From assembly GCF_007833165.1 (NCBI RefSeq), contig NZ_VOBQ01000003.1:186001-250000 (forward strand): a DNA stretch of 64,000 bases, written 5' to 3'. Origin of the DNA: Caenimonas sedimenti (GTDB lineage: Bacteria > Pseudomonadota > Gammaproteobacteria > Burkholderiales > Burkholderiaceae_C). Numbering within the stretch: position 1 is the first letter of the stretch; every line of letters begins with the position of its first letter. The notes under the pieces were generated by a model that ran no database searches, was not told the origin of the DNA, and saw only the letters and a list, made by a program, of their open reading frames with translations. The position numbers and the translations under genes were made by a program. Below are positions 36,539 through 45,169 of the stretch, piece by piece.

Positions 36539-37567
36539 ATGGAATCCGCCATCCCTGTCCACCTGCAGTGCCCGCGCACGCGCCAGAAGCGCGTGCCCGA
36601 CGACTACCAGCCTCCGTACCCCTCGTTCGTGGCGCGCTTCCAGCCTGCCGTGGCCCAGGTGGCCATGGCCTATTTCGGCTTGCAGTTCCGGGGGTCGATG
36701 ACGGCCCAGCCCCGTGAGGCACTGGCCGGCCTGGAGCAAGCCTTCAGCGCGGCCAATGCTCCCGGGCATTGGGACCGCGCGTCCCATGTGGACGAGGCCG
36801 GGTACACCAACATCATCTCCATCGCCTACTGGGACCGGCCGGCCGTGTTCGACGCGTGGTTCGCGGCGCACGGCACCCACTGGGCTTCCGGTGCGAACAA
36901 GCTCGATGGCTGCGGCACCTTCACCGAGGTGCTGAGGCCCAGGATGGAGCGTTTCGAGACCCTGTTCTCGTCCAGCGAGCGCGCCGAGGGCGTGGCCGTG
37001 GTCTCCGCGGGCATGAGCGACGTGGTGCAGGAGCACGCGTACTGGGGTGGCGCGCGTGATCGCATGCCGGCGTCGCAAACCGAAGCGCTCGCGCCCGCCG
37101 GCGCGCCCCGCGTGGTGACCGAGGGCCTCTATCGCCGGGTGGTCCCGCACGACAACGTGTGCCTGATCCGCTCCGGCCAGGACTGGGGCGACACGCCGCC
37201 GGAAGAGCGTCGCATGTACCTGGAGGACGTGGAGCCGGTGTTGCGCCAGGGAATGGATTTCCTGCGGGACGACGGCTTGGCCATCGGCTGCTTCGCCAAC
37301 CGCTACATGCGCGTGCTGGACGCGCAGGGGGCTGAGCTGGAAAAGAGTTTCGGCATGAGCTGGTGGAAAAGCCTGGCCGCGCTGGAGCGCTGGGCCGAGT
37401 CGCACCCGACGCACGTGGCCATCTTCGGGGCTGCGATGAAGTACCTGTCGGCGCTGGGGCCGGCCGCGAAACTGAAGCTCTACCACGAGGTGTCCGTGGC
37501 CACCACGGACGAGCAGCACTTCGAGTACTTCAACTGCCACGACAGGACAGGAATGCTGCGCGCCTGA
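36539..37567 (+). CDS. oxd: Aldoxime dehydratase (heme protein)
   Basis: Dehydrates aldoximes to nitriles using ferrous heme b. The 342-residue protein aligns with OxdA/OxdB/OxdRE over its length. Residues expected in the active site are present: arginine in YWGGARDRMPAS (Arg173 or Arg175), Ser212 in LIRSGQDW, the proximal heme ligand His292 in ESHPTHVAIFG and the distal catalytic histidine His316 in KLKLYHEVSV. The C-terminal NCHDRTGML motif is characteristic. Coupled with the upstream nitrilase it would convert aldoxime to nitrile to acid. Confidence 0.93.
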   Translation: MESAIPVHLQCPRTRQKRVPDDYQPPYPSFVARFQPAVAQVAMAYFGLQFRGSMTAQPREALAGLEQAFSAANAPGHWDRASHVDEAGYTNIISIAYWDRPAVFDAWFAAHGTHWASGANKLDGCGTFTEVLRPRMERFETLFSSSERAEGVAVVSAGMSDVVQEHAYWGGARDRMPASQTEALAPAGAPRVVTEGLYRRVVPHDNVCLIRSGQDWGDTPPEERRMYLEDVEPVLRQGMDFLRDDGLAIGCFANRYMRVLDAQGAELEKSFGMSWWKSLAALERWAESHPTHVAIFGAAMKYLSALGPAAKLKLYHEVSVATTDEQHFEYFNCHDRTGMLRA

Positions 37568-37707
37568 GCCTCCGCCCTGCGCTGGCGTCGCGTCCTGTTG
37601 CAAACTTTGGGGTTCCCGGCCCGCGGGTTGTCGAAATCACGCGGGCTCGTTCGTCGTGCATGCAGGAGCGCTTCTGCTCCGGATGCCAACGCAAAGGAGA
37701 ACCCGAG

Positions 37708-38142
37708 ATGCGATTCATGATTCTGGTGAAGGCCACGGCCGACAGCGAGGCCGGCGTGATGCCCAGCGAGCAGATGCTGGCCAAGATGGGGCAGTTCAAT
37801 GAAGAGCTGGTGAAGGCCGGCATCATGCAGGCGGGCGAAGGCCTGCACCCCAGTTCGAAAGGCGCCCGGGTCCGCTTCTCGGGCAAGGACCGCAAGGTCA
37901 TCGACGGCCCCTTCGCCGAAACCAAGGAGCTGGTGGCCGGTTTCTGGATGTGGAAGTGCGCCTCGCTGCAGGAAGCCATCGACTGGGTCAAGCGGTGCCC
38001 CAACCCGATGCCGGGTGAATCCGAAATCGAGATCCGCCAGGTGTTCGAGGCGGAGGACTTCGGCGCGGAGTTCACGCCGGAGCTGCGGGAGCAGGAGGAA
38101 CGCCTGCGCACGCAAGTCGAAAAGCAGGCCAGGCCGGGGTAG
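37708..38142 (+). CDS. YciI-like (DGPF domain) protein
   Basis: A 144-residue protein with the YciI-related signature: MRFMILVKATADSE at the start and IDGPFAETKELVAGFW near residue 68, ending in a charged helix. Family members are small dimeric ferredoxin-like folds, often encoded near ECF sigma factors; none is nearby here. Enzymatic activity is unproven. The gene stands alone after a 140-base gap in which only a weak 5-base hairpin was noticed. Confidence 0.85.
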   Translation: MRFMILVKATADSEAGVMPSEQMLAKMGQFNEELVKAGIMQAGEGLHPSSKGARVRFSGKDRKVIDGPFAETKELVAGFWMWKCASLQEAIDWVKRCPNPMPGESEIEIRQVFEAEDFGAEFTPELREQEERLRTQVEKQARPG

Positions 38143-38180
38143 GCGCGCACGGCTCATCCGTAGGACGGCGCCGCCACGGT

Positions 38181-38199
38181 GTGTGCGGCGTACGCACAC
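38181..38199. promoter_or_regulatory. Inverted repeat ahead of kaiC
   Basis: Perfect 7-base inverted repeat GTGTGCG / CGCACAC with a GCGTA spacer, 100 bases before the kaiC start. No T run follows, so it is more like an operator or leader hairpin than a terminator. A GTAGG (CCTAC on the other strand) lies at 38160-38164. Confidence 0.4.
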
Positions 38200-38299
38200 C
38201 CGATGTGCTTGCCGTCCGACGGCTGAGGTCGCCCCGGAAACAGCTCGATCCGATAGCATTCGTCGCTGTTCCAACCCATCCCGGCCCAGGCCGGCTACC

Positions 38300-40051
38300 G
38301 TGGCAAAAACATCCGAAAAACACCGGGCGGGCGGCCCTCGGGGAAGCATCGAAAAGGCGCCGACCGGCATCGCCGGCCTGGACGAGATCACCCAGGGCGG
38401 ACTCCCGCGCGGGCGCCCCACACTCGTCTGCGGGGCCGCCGGCTGCGGCAAGACCATGCTGGGTGCCGAATTCATCGTGCGCGGGGCCACGGATTTCGGC
38501 GAGAACGGCGTGTTCATGATGTTCGAGGAGAACGCCCAGGAGCTCGCGGACAACCTGCGTTCGCTGGGATTCGACATCGACAAGCTCGTGCGCGAGAAGA
38601 AGGTCGCCATCGACTTCGTTCACGTCGAGCGCAGCGAGATCGAGGAGACCGGGGCGTACGACCTCGACGGCCTGTTCATCCGCCTGGGCCATGCCATCGA
38701 CCAGGTCAACGCCAAGCGCGTGGTGCTCGATACCGTCGAAGCGCTGTTCGCGGGCATCCCGAACCATGCGATCCTGCGCTCCGAACTGCGGCGCCTCTTC
38801 CGCTGGCTGAAAGAACGCGGCATGACCGCGGTGATCACCGGCGAGCGCGGCGAGGGCACGCTCACACGCTATGGGCTCGAGGAGTATGTGGCCGACTGCG
38901 TGATCCTGCTCGACCATCGGATCGCGGATCAGGTTTCGACCCGGTGGCTGCGTGTCGTCAAGTACCGCGGATCGGCCCACGGCACCAATGAGTATCCCTT
39001 CCTGATCGGCTCCCACGGGCTGTCGGTCCTTCCCGTCACCTCGATGCGGCTGGAGCATGAGGCACCGCGCGAGCGGGTTTCCACCGGCATCGCCGGGCTC
39101 GACGACATGTTCGGCGGCCAGGGCCTCTACAAGGGCAGCAGCGTCCTGGTGTCGGGCGCCCCGGGCACAGGCAAGAGCAGCGTGTCCTCCAGCTTCGCGG
39201 CGGCGGCGTGCGAGCGCGGCGAGCGGGCGCTGATCTTCGCCTACGAGGAGTCGCAAAGCCAATTGCTGCGCAACATGGGTTCGATCGGCCTCGACCTCGG
39301 CCAGTGGGTGAAGAAGGGGCTGCTGAAGATCCACGCCACCCGGCCCACCCTGCATGGCCTGGAGCAGCACCTCGTCGAAATCTACGACCTGGTGCGGGAG
39401 TTCAAGCCGGACATTGTCGTGGTCGACCCGATCAGCAACCTGAGCGCCACCCAGCAGGACAGCGGGCTCAAGCTCACGCTGATGCGCCTGATCGATTTCC
39501 TCAAGGCGCGGGCCATCACGGCGATGTTCACCAGCCTGACCGCGGACACGAGCCAGCCCGTCGCCAGCTCCGAGGTCGGCGTGTCATCGCTGATGGACAG
39601 CTGGCTGCTGCTGAACAACCTCGCCTTCAACGGGGAGCGCACCCGCACGCTGCAGGTGCTCAAGTCGCGCGGGATGCACCACAGCAACCAGGTGCGTGAG
39701 TTCGTCTTCAGCGACCACGGGGTGGACCTGGTCGACGTGTACCTGTCCGGGGACCGCGTGCTCACCGGCACGGCCCGCATGGCCCAGGAAGCCCAGGAAC
39801 TCGCCGCCGGCGAATTGCGAGAGCAGGACCACGAGCGCCGGATCCGCGAGCTGGCGACGCGGCGCCGCATGCTGGATTCGCAGATCGCCTCGCTGACCGC
39901 GGAAGCGGAGGAGCGCGCAGGCGAAATCAACTTCCAGATCGCGCGCGAGAAGCTCGAGGCCGAGGGCATGGCGGCCCGCGCGCGCAAGATCGCCGCCGCC
40001 CGCGCGCCGACGAAGGCGAGCCGGCAGCCAGCAGGAAAGCAGAAAAAATGA
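38300..40051 (+). CDS. kaiC: KaiC-like double-domain ATPase
   Basis: Two tandem RecA-type domains as in cyanobacterial clock protein KaiC. CI has Walker A GAAGCGKT near residue 48 and the catalytic Glu76-Glu77 pair (FEEN); CII has GAPGTGKS near residue 287 and a Glu-Glu pair in AYEESQ. The position equivalent to Ser431-Thr432 of Synechococcus KaiC reads Ser429-Ser430 (GVSSLMDSW). At 583 residues it is about 64 longer than KaiC because of a charged coiled-coil tail (residues 495-583) ending in lysines. GTG start at 38300. No kaiA is present. Overlaps kaiB by four bases. Confidence 0.93.
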   Translation: MAKTSEKHRAGGPRGSIEKAPTGIAGLDEITQGGLPRGRPTLVCGAAGCGKTMLGAEFIVRGATDFGENGVFMMFEENAQELADNLRSLGFDIDKLVREKKVAIDFVHVERSEIEETGAYDLDGLFIRLGHAIDQVNAKRVVLDTVEALFAGIPNHAILRSELRRLFRWLKERGMTAVITGERGEGTLTRYGLEEYVADCVILLDHRIADQVSTRWLRVVKYRGSAHGTNEYPFLIGSHGLSVLPVTSMRLEHEAPRERVSTGIAGLDDMFGGQGLYKGSSVLVSGAPGTGKSSVSSSFAAAACERGERALIFAYEESQSQLLRNMGSIGLDLGQWVKKGLLKIHATRPTLHGLEQHLVEIYDLVREFKPDIVVVDPISNLSATQQDSGLKLTLMRLIDFLKARAITAMFTSLTADTSQPVASSEVGVSSLMDSWLLLNNLAFNGERTRTLQVLKSRGMHHSNQVREFVFSDHGVDLVDVYLSGDRVLTGTARMAQEAQELAAGELREQDHERRIRELATRRRMLDSQIASLTAEAEERAGEINFQIAREKLEAEGMAARARKIAAARAPTKASRQPAGKQKK

Positions 40052-40368
40052 GCAGCAAGACGTCCAGCCCCACGGGCAAGAACGCCCCCGTCGCCGAGTG
40101 GCAGCTCCGGCTCTACGTCGCCGGCACCACGCCCAAGTCCGCTGCGGCGCTCGCCAACCTCAAAGTGGTGTGCGAGACCCACCTGGCGGGCCGCTACAGC
40201 ATCGAAGTCATCGACCTGCTCGTCAACCCGCAGCTGGCGGCGGGCGACCAGATCCTGGCGGTGCCGACCCTGGTGCGCAAATTCCCGGAACCCATCCGCA
40301 AGATCATCGGCGACCTTTCCAACGAGGAGCGGGTGCTGGTCGGACTCGACGTCATCCCGCGGGACTGA
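40048..40368 (+). CDS. kaiB: KaiB-like protein, canonical copy
   Basis: A 106-residue thioredoxin-like protein with a disordered 17-residue lead. The core closely follows cyanobacterial Kai[58 protein letters not shown]. Expected to bind KaiC after a fold switch. The ATGA overlap with kaiC indicates coupled translation. Confidence 0.93.
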   Translation: MSSKTSSPTGKNAPVAEWQLRLYVAGTTPKSAAALANLKVVCETHLAGRYSIEVIDLLVNPQLAAGDQILAVPTLVRKFPEPIRKIIGDLSNEERVLVGLDVIPRD

Positions 40369-40371
40369 GCC

Positions 40372-40659
40372 ATGAACGACGATTGCATCCTGCGGCTCTA
40401 CCTCAGCTCCGCGGCGCCCCTCTCGTCGAAGGCCGTCGTCAATACGCGCGCCTTCTGCGAGCAGCACCTGGCGGGCCGCTACCAGCTCGAGATCCTCAGC
40501 ATCGCCGACAACGTCGACAAGGCGATGCAGGACCAGGTGCTGGCAGCGCCGACGCTGGTGCGGGTTTCGCCGCTTCCCGTGCGCAAGTTCATCGGCGACA
40601 TGTCCAACGCCGACCGGCTGCTGGACGGCCTCGGCCTCAGGGGCAGGAGCGCGGCATGA
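40372..40659 (+). CDS. Second KaiB-like protein, divergent copy
   Basis: A 95-residue KaiB-fold protein starting 3 bases after the first copy. The pattern is kept (LRLYLSSAAPLSSKAVVNTR, then VLAAPTLVRVSPLPVRKFIG) but the glycine of YVAG and the NPQLA segment are changed (SIADNVDKAMQD), so its interface with KaiC probably differs. Its stop codon overlaps the start of the histidine kinase (ATGA), suggesting it works with that kinase. Confidence 0.9.
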   Translation: MNDDCILRLYLSSAAPLSSKAVVNTRAFCEQHLAGRYQLEILSIADNVDKAMQDQVLAAPTLVRVSPLPVRKFIGDMSNADRLLDGLGLRGRSAA

Positions 40660-42335
40660 CGGCGGCGGGCGACTGGACCATGGACGCCATGGGGCCGGAT
40701 CCGGAGGCCATGGCGCACGAGAACGCCGAACTGCGCATCCAGCTGCAGGAGGCGCATGACACGTTGCGCGCGATCCAGAGCGGCGACGTCGATGCGCTCA
40801 TCGTCGGCAGCGACATCTACACGCTCGACAGCTCGAATGCCGCCACCAACAAGCTGCGGCAGGACGTGTTGTCGCAGATGGAAGACTCGGTGCTCGCTTT
40901 CGACAACGACCACCACCTGGTCTTCATGAACCCGGCCGCCGAGCGGCTGTACGGCAAGACGGCATCGGCGACCCTGGGCCGTCCGAAGGCCGAGGTCTTC
41001 GAGGAGACCTGGACCGACGACGCGGCCCGCCAGGCGGCCAAGGAGGCCCTGGACCGGCAAGGTGCGTTCCAGGCGATCTCGGTGCACCGCACCGTCGATG
41101 GCAGCAACATCCACGTGGAAACGCGGGTCTCGCTGTTGCGCGATGCTTCCGGCGCGCGGACCGGCCAGTTGTACGTGATCCGCAACATCACCGAGCGGGT
41201 CGAGGCCGAACGCGCCTTGCAGGAGGCCGACCGCCAGAAGGACGAATTCCTGGCGACGCTGGCGCATGAACTGCGCAACCCCCTGGCGCCCATCCGCAAT
41301 GCCTTGCAGCTCATGCAGCTGACGCCGAGTGCCGAGGTGCACGAAAGGGCGCGCCACATCATGGAGCGCCAGCTCGGCCAGATGGTGCACCTGGTGGACG
41401 ACCTGCTGGACGTGAGCCGCATCAGCCAGGGCAAGGTGCAGCTGCGGCTCGAACGGACCGACCTGAACCAGATCATCCAGACGGCCGTCGAGACCAGCCG
41501 GCCGCTGGTGGAAGCGCGGCGGCACGCCCTGACGGTGACCTTGCCCCTGCCGCAGACGCTCATGGTCGATGCCGACGAGACACGGCTGTGCCAGGTGGTC
41601 TCGAACCTGTTGAACAACGCGGCCAAGTACACGCCGGAGCGCGGCACCATCGAGCTCTCCGCGGTCGCGGCCGATGGGCACGCGGTGGTCACGGTCCGCG
41701 ATTCGGGCGTCGGGATCCCGAAGGAGTACCTGCCGAAGGTCTTTGACCTGTTCACCCAGATCGACCGCACGCTGGAGCGTTCGCAAGGCGGCCTCGGCAT
41801 TGGCCTGGCGCTGGTGAAGCGGCTGGTGGAGCTGCACCGGGGCCAGGTCTCGGTCCAGAGCGGCGGGACCGGCCGGGGGTCGGTGTTCACGGTCCGCCTG
41901 CCGCTGTCCAGCAAGGCCCAGCCGGCCTTGGGCGCCGCGCCGCATGCGCCGCTGGAAGTGGCGAGTGCGGGTGACCTGCGCGTCCTGGTCGTGGACGACA
42001 ACGTCGACGGCGCGGAGACGCTGGCGCAGGTGCTCACCCTCGTGGGTTACCAGACCCGCACCGTGCACGACGGCCTCGAAGCCCTGGGCGCCGCGCAGGA
42101 CTTCCTCCCGCACGTGATCGTGCTCGACATCGGCCTGCCGCACCTCAGCGGGCACGAAGTGGCGCGCCGGATCCGCCAGCAGTCCTGGGGCCGCGAGATG
42201 ATGCTGATTGCGCTGAGCGGCTGGGGCCAGGAAGAGGACCGGAAGAAGTCCGCCGAGGCCGGCTTCAACAAGCACTTCGTCAAGCCGGTGGACCTGCTGG
42301 CGCTGACGGACGAAGTCCGGTCGTACCGAAGCTAG
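40656..42335 (+). CDS. PAS hybrid histidine kinase of the kai cluster
   Basis: Soluble kinase of 559 residues. Residues 15-55 are a coiled lead, 70-180 a PAS domain, 195-260 the HisKA dimer domain with phosphorylated His204 in LAHELRNPLAP, 300-415 the ATPase domain (N box LLNNAAKYTPE, G boxes DSGVGIP and GGLGIGLA), and 440-555 a receiver with phosphoacceptor Asp491 (VLDIGLP). No membrane segment. It is the fourth gene of the kai unit and a natural output kinase, comparable to SasA in cyanobacteria, whose KaiB-like domain is encoded here as a separate upstream gene. No DNA-binding partner is adjacent. Confidence 0.9.
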   Translation: MTAAGDWTMDAMGPDPEAMAHENAELRIQLQEAHDTLRAIQSGDVDALIVGSDIYTLDSSNAATNKLRQDVLSQMEDSVLAFDNDHHLVFMNPAAERLYGKTASATLGRPKAEVFEETWTDDAARQAAKEALDRQGAFQAISVHRTVDGSNIHVETRVSLLRDASGARTGQLYVIRNITERVEAERALQEADRQKDEFLATLAHELRNPLAPIRNALQLMQLTPSAEVHERARHIMERQLGQMVHLVDDLLDVSRISQGKVQLRLERTDLNQIIQTAVETSRPLVEARRHALTVTLPLPQTLMVDADETRLCQVVSNLLNNAAKYTPERGTIELSAVAADGHAVVTVRDSGVGIPKEYLPKVFDLFTQIDRTLERSQGGLGIGLALVKRLVELHRGQVSVQSGGTGRGSVFTVRLPLSSKAQPALGAAPHAPLEVASAGDLRVLVVDDNVDGAETLAQVLTLVGYQTRTVHDGLEALGAAQDFLPHVIVLDIGLPHLSGHEVARRIRQQSWGREMMLIALSGWGQEEDRKKSAEAGFNKHFVKPVDLLALTDEVRSYRS

Positions 42336-42519
42336 TCCAACGAGGGGTGGCGGCGACAAGCTTGAGCTTCACGCCGCGCGATCCCGGAAGATGAGGAATT
42401 GTTACGGCCTGGGCACGCGGATTTACACGGGGTTCATGGGGCAGCCATTGCGCATTGAGACCGGGCGAGCAACATTCGCGCAGCTCCGGCCCATCGCCCC
42501 GGAGAACCGGTGCCCGCAA

Positions 42520-42738
42520 ATGCAACACAGCTGGAATCATGAACCCGAGCACCCCCAGTGGCTGGAGCTGCAAGTCCAGCTGATGGATGCCGAGCGGCGG
42601 CTGGTGGAGGCGGCCGCTCCAGCCCCGGACAGGGAGGCACTGCTGCTGTTGCGGGTGCATTGCCTGCGCGAGAAAGTGCGGATCCTGCGGGAGTCGCAAG
42701 GACTCGCGGAAACGACCGACCCCGAGCGCTACGTGTAA
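42520..42738 (+). CDS. Small hypothetical protein
   Basis: About 72 residues from ATG 42520, rich in leucine, glutamate and arginine and predicted to form a helical hairpin (LQVQLMDAERRLVEA and LLLLRVHCLREKVRILRE). A longer frame opens at 42391, but its first 43 residues look unlike coding sequence. No family known. The 184 bases before it, after the kinase gene, hold nothing else that I recognise. Confidence 0.4.
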   Translation: MQHSWNHEPEHPQWLELQVQLMDAERRLVEAAAPAPDREALLLLRVHCLREKVRILRESQGLAETTDPERYV

Positions 42739-42798
42739 CGGCCGCCGCACGCGGGCGCGGGCGGGTCCATACTGGGCTTCCTCTTTCGGAGCTCACGC

Positions 42799-42933
42799 AT
42801 GCAATACATCAACCAGCTCGGCCCGGTCGCCGCGCTCGTGGCCGGCATCCTCATCCTCGTGATGCCCAAGCTGCTCAATTACATCATCGCCATCTACCTG
42901 ATCATCGTCGGGGTCGTTGGCTTGATGAAGTAG
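42799..42933 (+). CDS. DUF3096 family small membrane protein
   Basis: Only 44 residues: a short lead, then an almost continuous hydrophobic stretch in two halves (PVAALVAGILILVMPKLLN and YIIAIYLIIVGVVGLMK), matching the DUF3096 pattern. It should form one or two membrane helices. Function unknown. ATG at 42799 follows CGGAGCTCACGC. The GTCCATAC patch 45 bases upstream may be a -10 region. Confidence 0.8.
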   Translation: MQYINQLGPVAALVAGILILVMPKLLNYIIAIYLIIVGVVGLMK

Positions 42934-42951
42934 GGCGTCCCAGGCGGGGGC

Positions 42952-44037
42952 ATGCAAAATGCCGGCATGCAAGCCGCCCGTCCGACCGCCAAGCCCGAAC
43001 CCCGCCTCACCTCGCTCTCGCACGGTGGAGGCTGCGGCTGCAAGATCGCCCCCGGGGTGCTGTCGGAGATCCTCAAGGGCACGGCCCGCATGCCGGTGCC
43101 GCCGCAATTGCTGGTCGGCATCGAAACCGCGGATGACGCGGCGGTGTACCAGCTCAACGACGAGCAGGCGCTGATCGCCACCACCGACTTCTTCATGCCG
43201 ATCGTCGACGACCCGTTCGACTTCGGCCGCATCGCCGCCACCAATGCCATCTCGGACGTCTATGCCATGGGCGGCACGCCGATCATGGCGCTCGCACTTG
43301 TCGGCATGCCGATCAACGTGCTGGGCACGGCGACCATCGCGCGCATCCTGGCGGGCGGCGAATCGGTCTGCCAGGCCGCGGGCATCCCGGTTGCGGGCGG
43401 CCACACCATCGATTCGGTGGAGGCGATCTACGGGCTGGTGGCGCTGGGGCTGGTGCATCCCAAGCGCGTCAAGCGCAACGCGGACGCCCGCGCGGCCGAC
43501 GTGCTGGTGCTCGGCAAGCCGCTGGGCGTCGGCGTGCTGTCCGCCGCCTTGAAGAAGGAGCAACTCGACGCCGCCGGCTACGAACGCATGATCACCACCA
43601 CCACGCGCCTGAACACGCCGGGCCCGGAACTCGCGGCGCTCGAAGGGGTGCATGCCATGACGGACGTCACCGGCTTCGGGCTGGCGGGACACGCGCTGGA
43701 ACTCGCGCGCGGCGCCGGGCTGGCGCTCGAGATCGATTGGCCCGCGGTACCGTTGATCGAGGGTGTGCGGGCCCTGGCCGAAGCGGGCCACGTCACCGGC
43801 GCGTCCGGCCGCAACTGGGCGGGCTACGGCGCCGAAGTGGCATTGCCTGACGAGTTCGGCGCCGTTGACAAGGCCTTGCTGACCGACCCGCAGACCAGCG
43901 GCGGTTTGCTGGTTTCCTGCAGCCCGGATGTGGTGGCCGACGTGCTCGCGGTTTTCTCGCGCCACGGGTTCTCGCAGGCCTGCGTTGTCGGCGCGGCCCG
44001 CGCGGGCGGCGGCCCGCCGCTGACGGTGCGAAGGTAA
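42952..44037 (+). CDS. selD: Selenophosphate synthase
   Basis: Makes selenophosphate from selenide and ATP, the donor for selenocysteine or selenouridine. The 361-residue protein has the glycine-rich active-site loop HGGGCGCK near residue 24, with cysteine rather than selenocysteine at the catalytic position, and the TTDFFMPIVDDPFDFGRIAA segment (cited by TTDFFMP and DDPFDFG). AIR synthase-related domains follow (ALTDVTGFGLAGH reads AMTDVTGFGLAGH). No selA, selB or mnmH is seen in the window; selU or formate dehydrogenase could lie elsewhere. Confidence 0.95.
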   Translation: MQNAGMQAARPTAKPEPRLTSLSHGGGCGCKIAPGVLSEILKGTARMPVPPQLLVGIETADDAAVYQLNDEQALIATTDFFMPIVDDPFDFGRIAATNAISDVYAMGGTPIMALALVGMPINVLGTATIARILAGGESVCQAAGIPVAGGHTIDSVEAIYGLVALGLVHPKRVKRNADARAADVLVLGKPLGVGVLSAALKKEQLDAAGYERMITTTTRLNTPGPELAALEGVHAMTDVTGFGLAGHALELARGAGLALEIDWPAVPLIEGVRALAEAGHVTGASGRNWAGYGAEVALPDEFGAVDKALLTDPQTSGGLLVSCSPDVVADVLAVFSRHGFSQACVVGAARAGGGPPLTVRR

Positions 44038-44057
44038 AGACCGCGGCACCGCGGCGG

Positions 44058-44077
44058 CCGTAGGTTCTTTCCTACGG
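44058..44077. promoter_or_regulatory. Palindrome with CCTAC motif ahead of the rsbQ-like gene
   Basis: Perfect 7-base stem CCGTAGG / CCTACGG around TTCTTT. It could be a weak selD terminator, but there is no T run. The right arm holds CCTAC 56 bases before the rsbQ-like start codon, with CATACT 22 bases further on, the same geometry seen before two other small genes in this window. Confidence 0.4.
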
Positions 44078-44131
44078 ACGGCGCCGGGCGGGCGCGTCAT
44101 ACTCGACCGTCCCTTCGAGAGAGCATCTTCC

Positions 44132-44929
44132 ATGTCCGTCCTGCGCCGCAACAACGTCCACGTCGAAGGGTCCGGCACCCCGATGATCTTCGTGCACGGC
44201 TTCGGCTGCGACCAGCACATGTGGCGGTTGCTCGCGCCCCGGTTTGCCGATCGCTACAAGGTGATCCTGGTCGACCTGGTCGGCAACGGGAACTCGGACC
44301 TCTCGGCCTTCGACTTCGACAAGTACGCCACCTTGCACGGCTACGCCGACGACATCTGCGAGATCCTGGACGAGGTGGCGCCCGGCGAGCCCGCCATCCA
44401 CGTGGGCCATTCCGTCAGCGCGATGATCGGCGCCCTGGCCAACGTGAAGTGCCCGGAGCGCTTCGCGGCGCAGATCATGGTGGGTCCGTCGCCTTGCTAC
44501 GTCAACGACGGCGAGTATTTCGGCGGCTTCGAGCGCAGCGACATCCTCGCGCTGCTGGAAACCCTCGAGAGCAACTACCTCGGCTGGTCGAGCAACATGG
44601 CTCCCGTGATCATGGGCGCGCCCGACAAGCCGGAACTGGCGGCCGAGCTCACCAACAGCTTCTGCCGCACCGACCCCGAGATCGCCAAGCATTTCGCCCG
44701 CGTGACCTTCCTTTCGGACCACCGGGCGGACCTGCCCAAGCTGCAGGCCCCCACCCTGATCCTCCAGTGCAGCGACGACGTCATCGCTCCGGTGGCCGTC
44801 GGCGAGTACATGCATCGGGTCCTCCCCAGGAGCACCCTGCGCATCATCGAGAATGTCGGGCACTGTCCCCACCTGAGCGCGCCGAGCGCCAGCGTCGCCG
44901 CGATGGAAGAATTCCTCGCGGCCCGCTGA
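44132..44929 (+). CDS. rsbQ: RsbQ-like alpha/beta hydrolase
   Basis: A 265-residue alpha/beta hydrolase of the RsbQ type. In Bacillus subtilis RsbQ activates the PAS-phosphatase RsbP in the energy-stress branch of the general stress pathway. The triad is visible: Ser94 in VGHSVSAMIG, Asp215 or Asp216 in QCSDDVIAP, and His244 in VGHCPHLS, close to the RsbQ positions 96, 219 and 247. An FVHGFGCDQHMW oxyanion segment lies near residue 20. The next gene encodes a PAS histidine kinase, so the hydrolase may feed a small molecule to that PAS domain. The related KAI2/strigolactone hydrolases belong to the same family. Confidence 0.88.
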   Translation: MSVLRRNNVHVEGSGTPMIFVHGFGCDQHMWRLLAPRFADRYKVILVDLVGNGNSDLSAFDFDKYATLHGYADDICEILDEVAPGEPAIHVGHSVSAMIGALANVKCPERFAAQIMVGPSPCYVNDGEYFGGFERSDILALLETLESNYLGWSSNMAPVIMGAPDKPELAAELTNSFCRTDPEIAKHFARVTFLSDHRADLPKLQAPTLILQCSDDVIAPVAVGEYMHRVLPRSTLRIIENVGHCPHLSAPSASVAAMEEFLAAR

Positions 44930-44964
44930 AATCAGGGCCTGCCAACGCTATTTCTGACGATGCG

Positions 44965-45063
44965 AACGTGTCTAAAACCGCGCCAGGCTAGGCGCACGAC
45001 GACGCCAAGGCTGGCCGCCTTGGCTAGGAGTGGAACGACGCATGGCGCGGTTTTAGGCACGTT
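44965..45063. repeat. First internal hairpin of the element
   Basis: Arms 44965-44985 and 45043-45063 are inverted copies of 21 bases with one mismatch (AACGTG then CTAAAACCGCGCCA). The loop holds a second perfect 8-base stem, GCCAAGGC / GCCTTGGC at 45004-45024. Confidence 0.8.
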
Positions 45064-45071
45064 CCCTGCGG

Positions 45072-45169
45072 GTTGCGGCCAAAAAGGCCATGCGCCGCGT
45101 TACGAGTCCTTGACGCAGGTCACTGCGTCGGCGGACTCGCGCCTTGCGCATGACCTTTTTGGCGAGCAA
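45072..45169. repeat. Second internal hairpin of the element
   Basis: Arms 45073-45095 and 45146-45169 pair at about 22 positions around a GCCAAAAAGG core. Further in, CGAGTCC (45103-45109) pairs with GGACTCG (45133-45139) and GACGCAG (45112-45118) with CTGCGTC (45123-45129), closing on a GTCA loop. Confidence 0.8.

Noticed and set aside
38181-38199. Hairpin as terminator of the YciI-like gene
   Set aside because: No T run and 40 bases after the stop codon; kept only as a possible operator or leader structure ahead of kaiC.
42391-42519. Longer start for the small protein ending at 42738
   Set aside because: The added 43 residues do not resemble the helical remainder, and this stretch more likely holds promoter sequence.
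44058-44077. Palindrome as intrinsic terminator of selD
   Set aside because: The stem is good but no T run follows; the shared CCTAC geometry suggests a promoter-type role instead.
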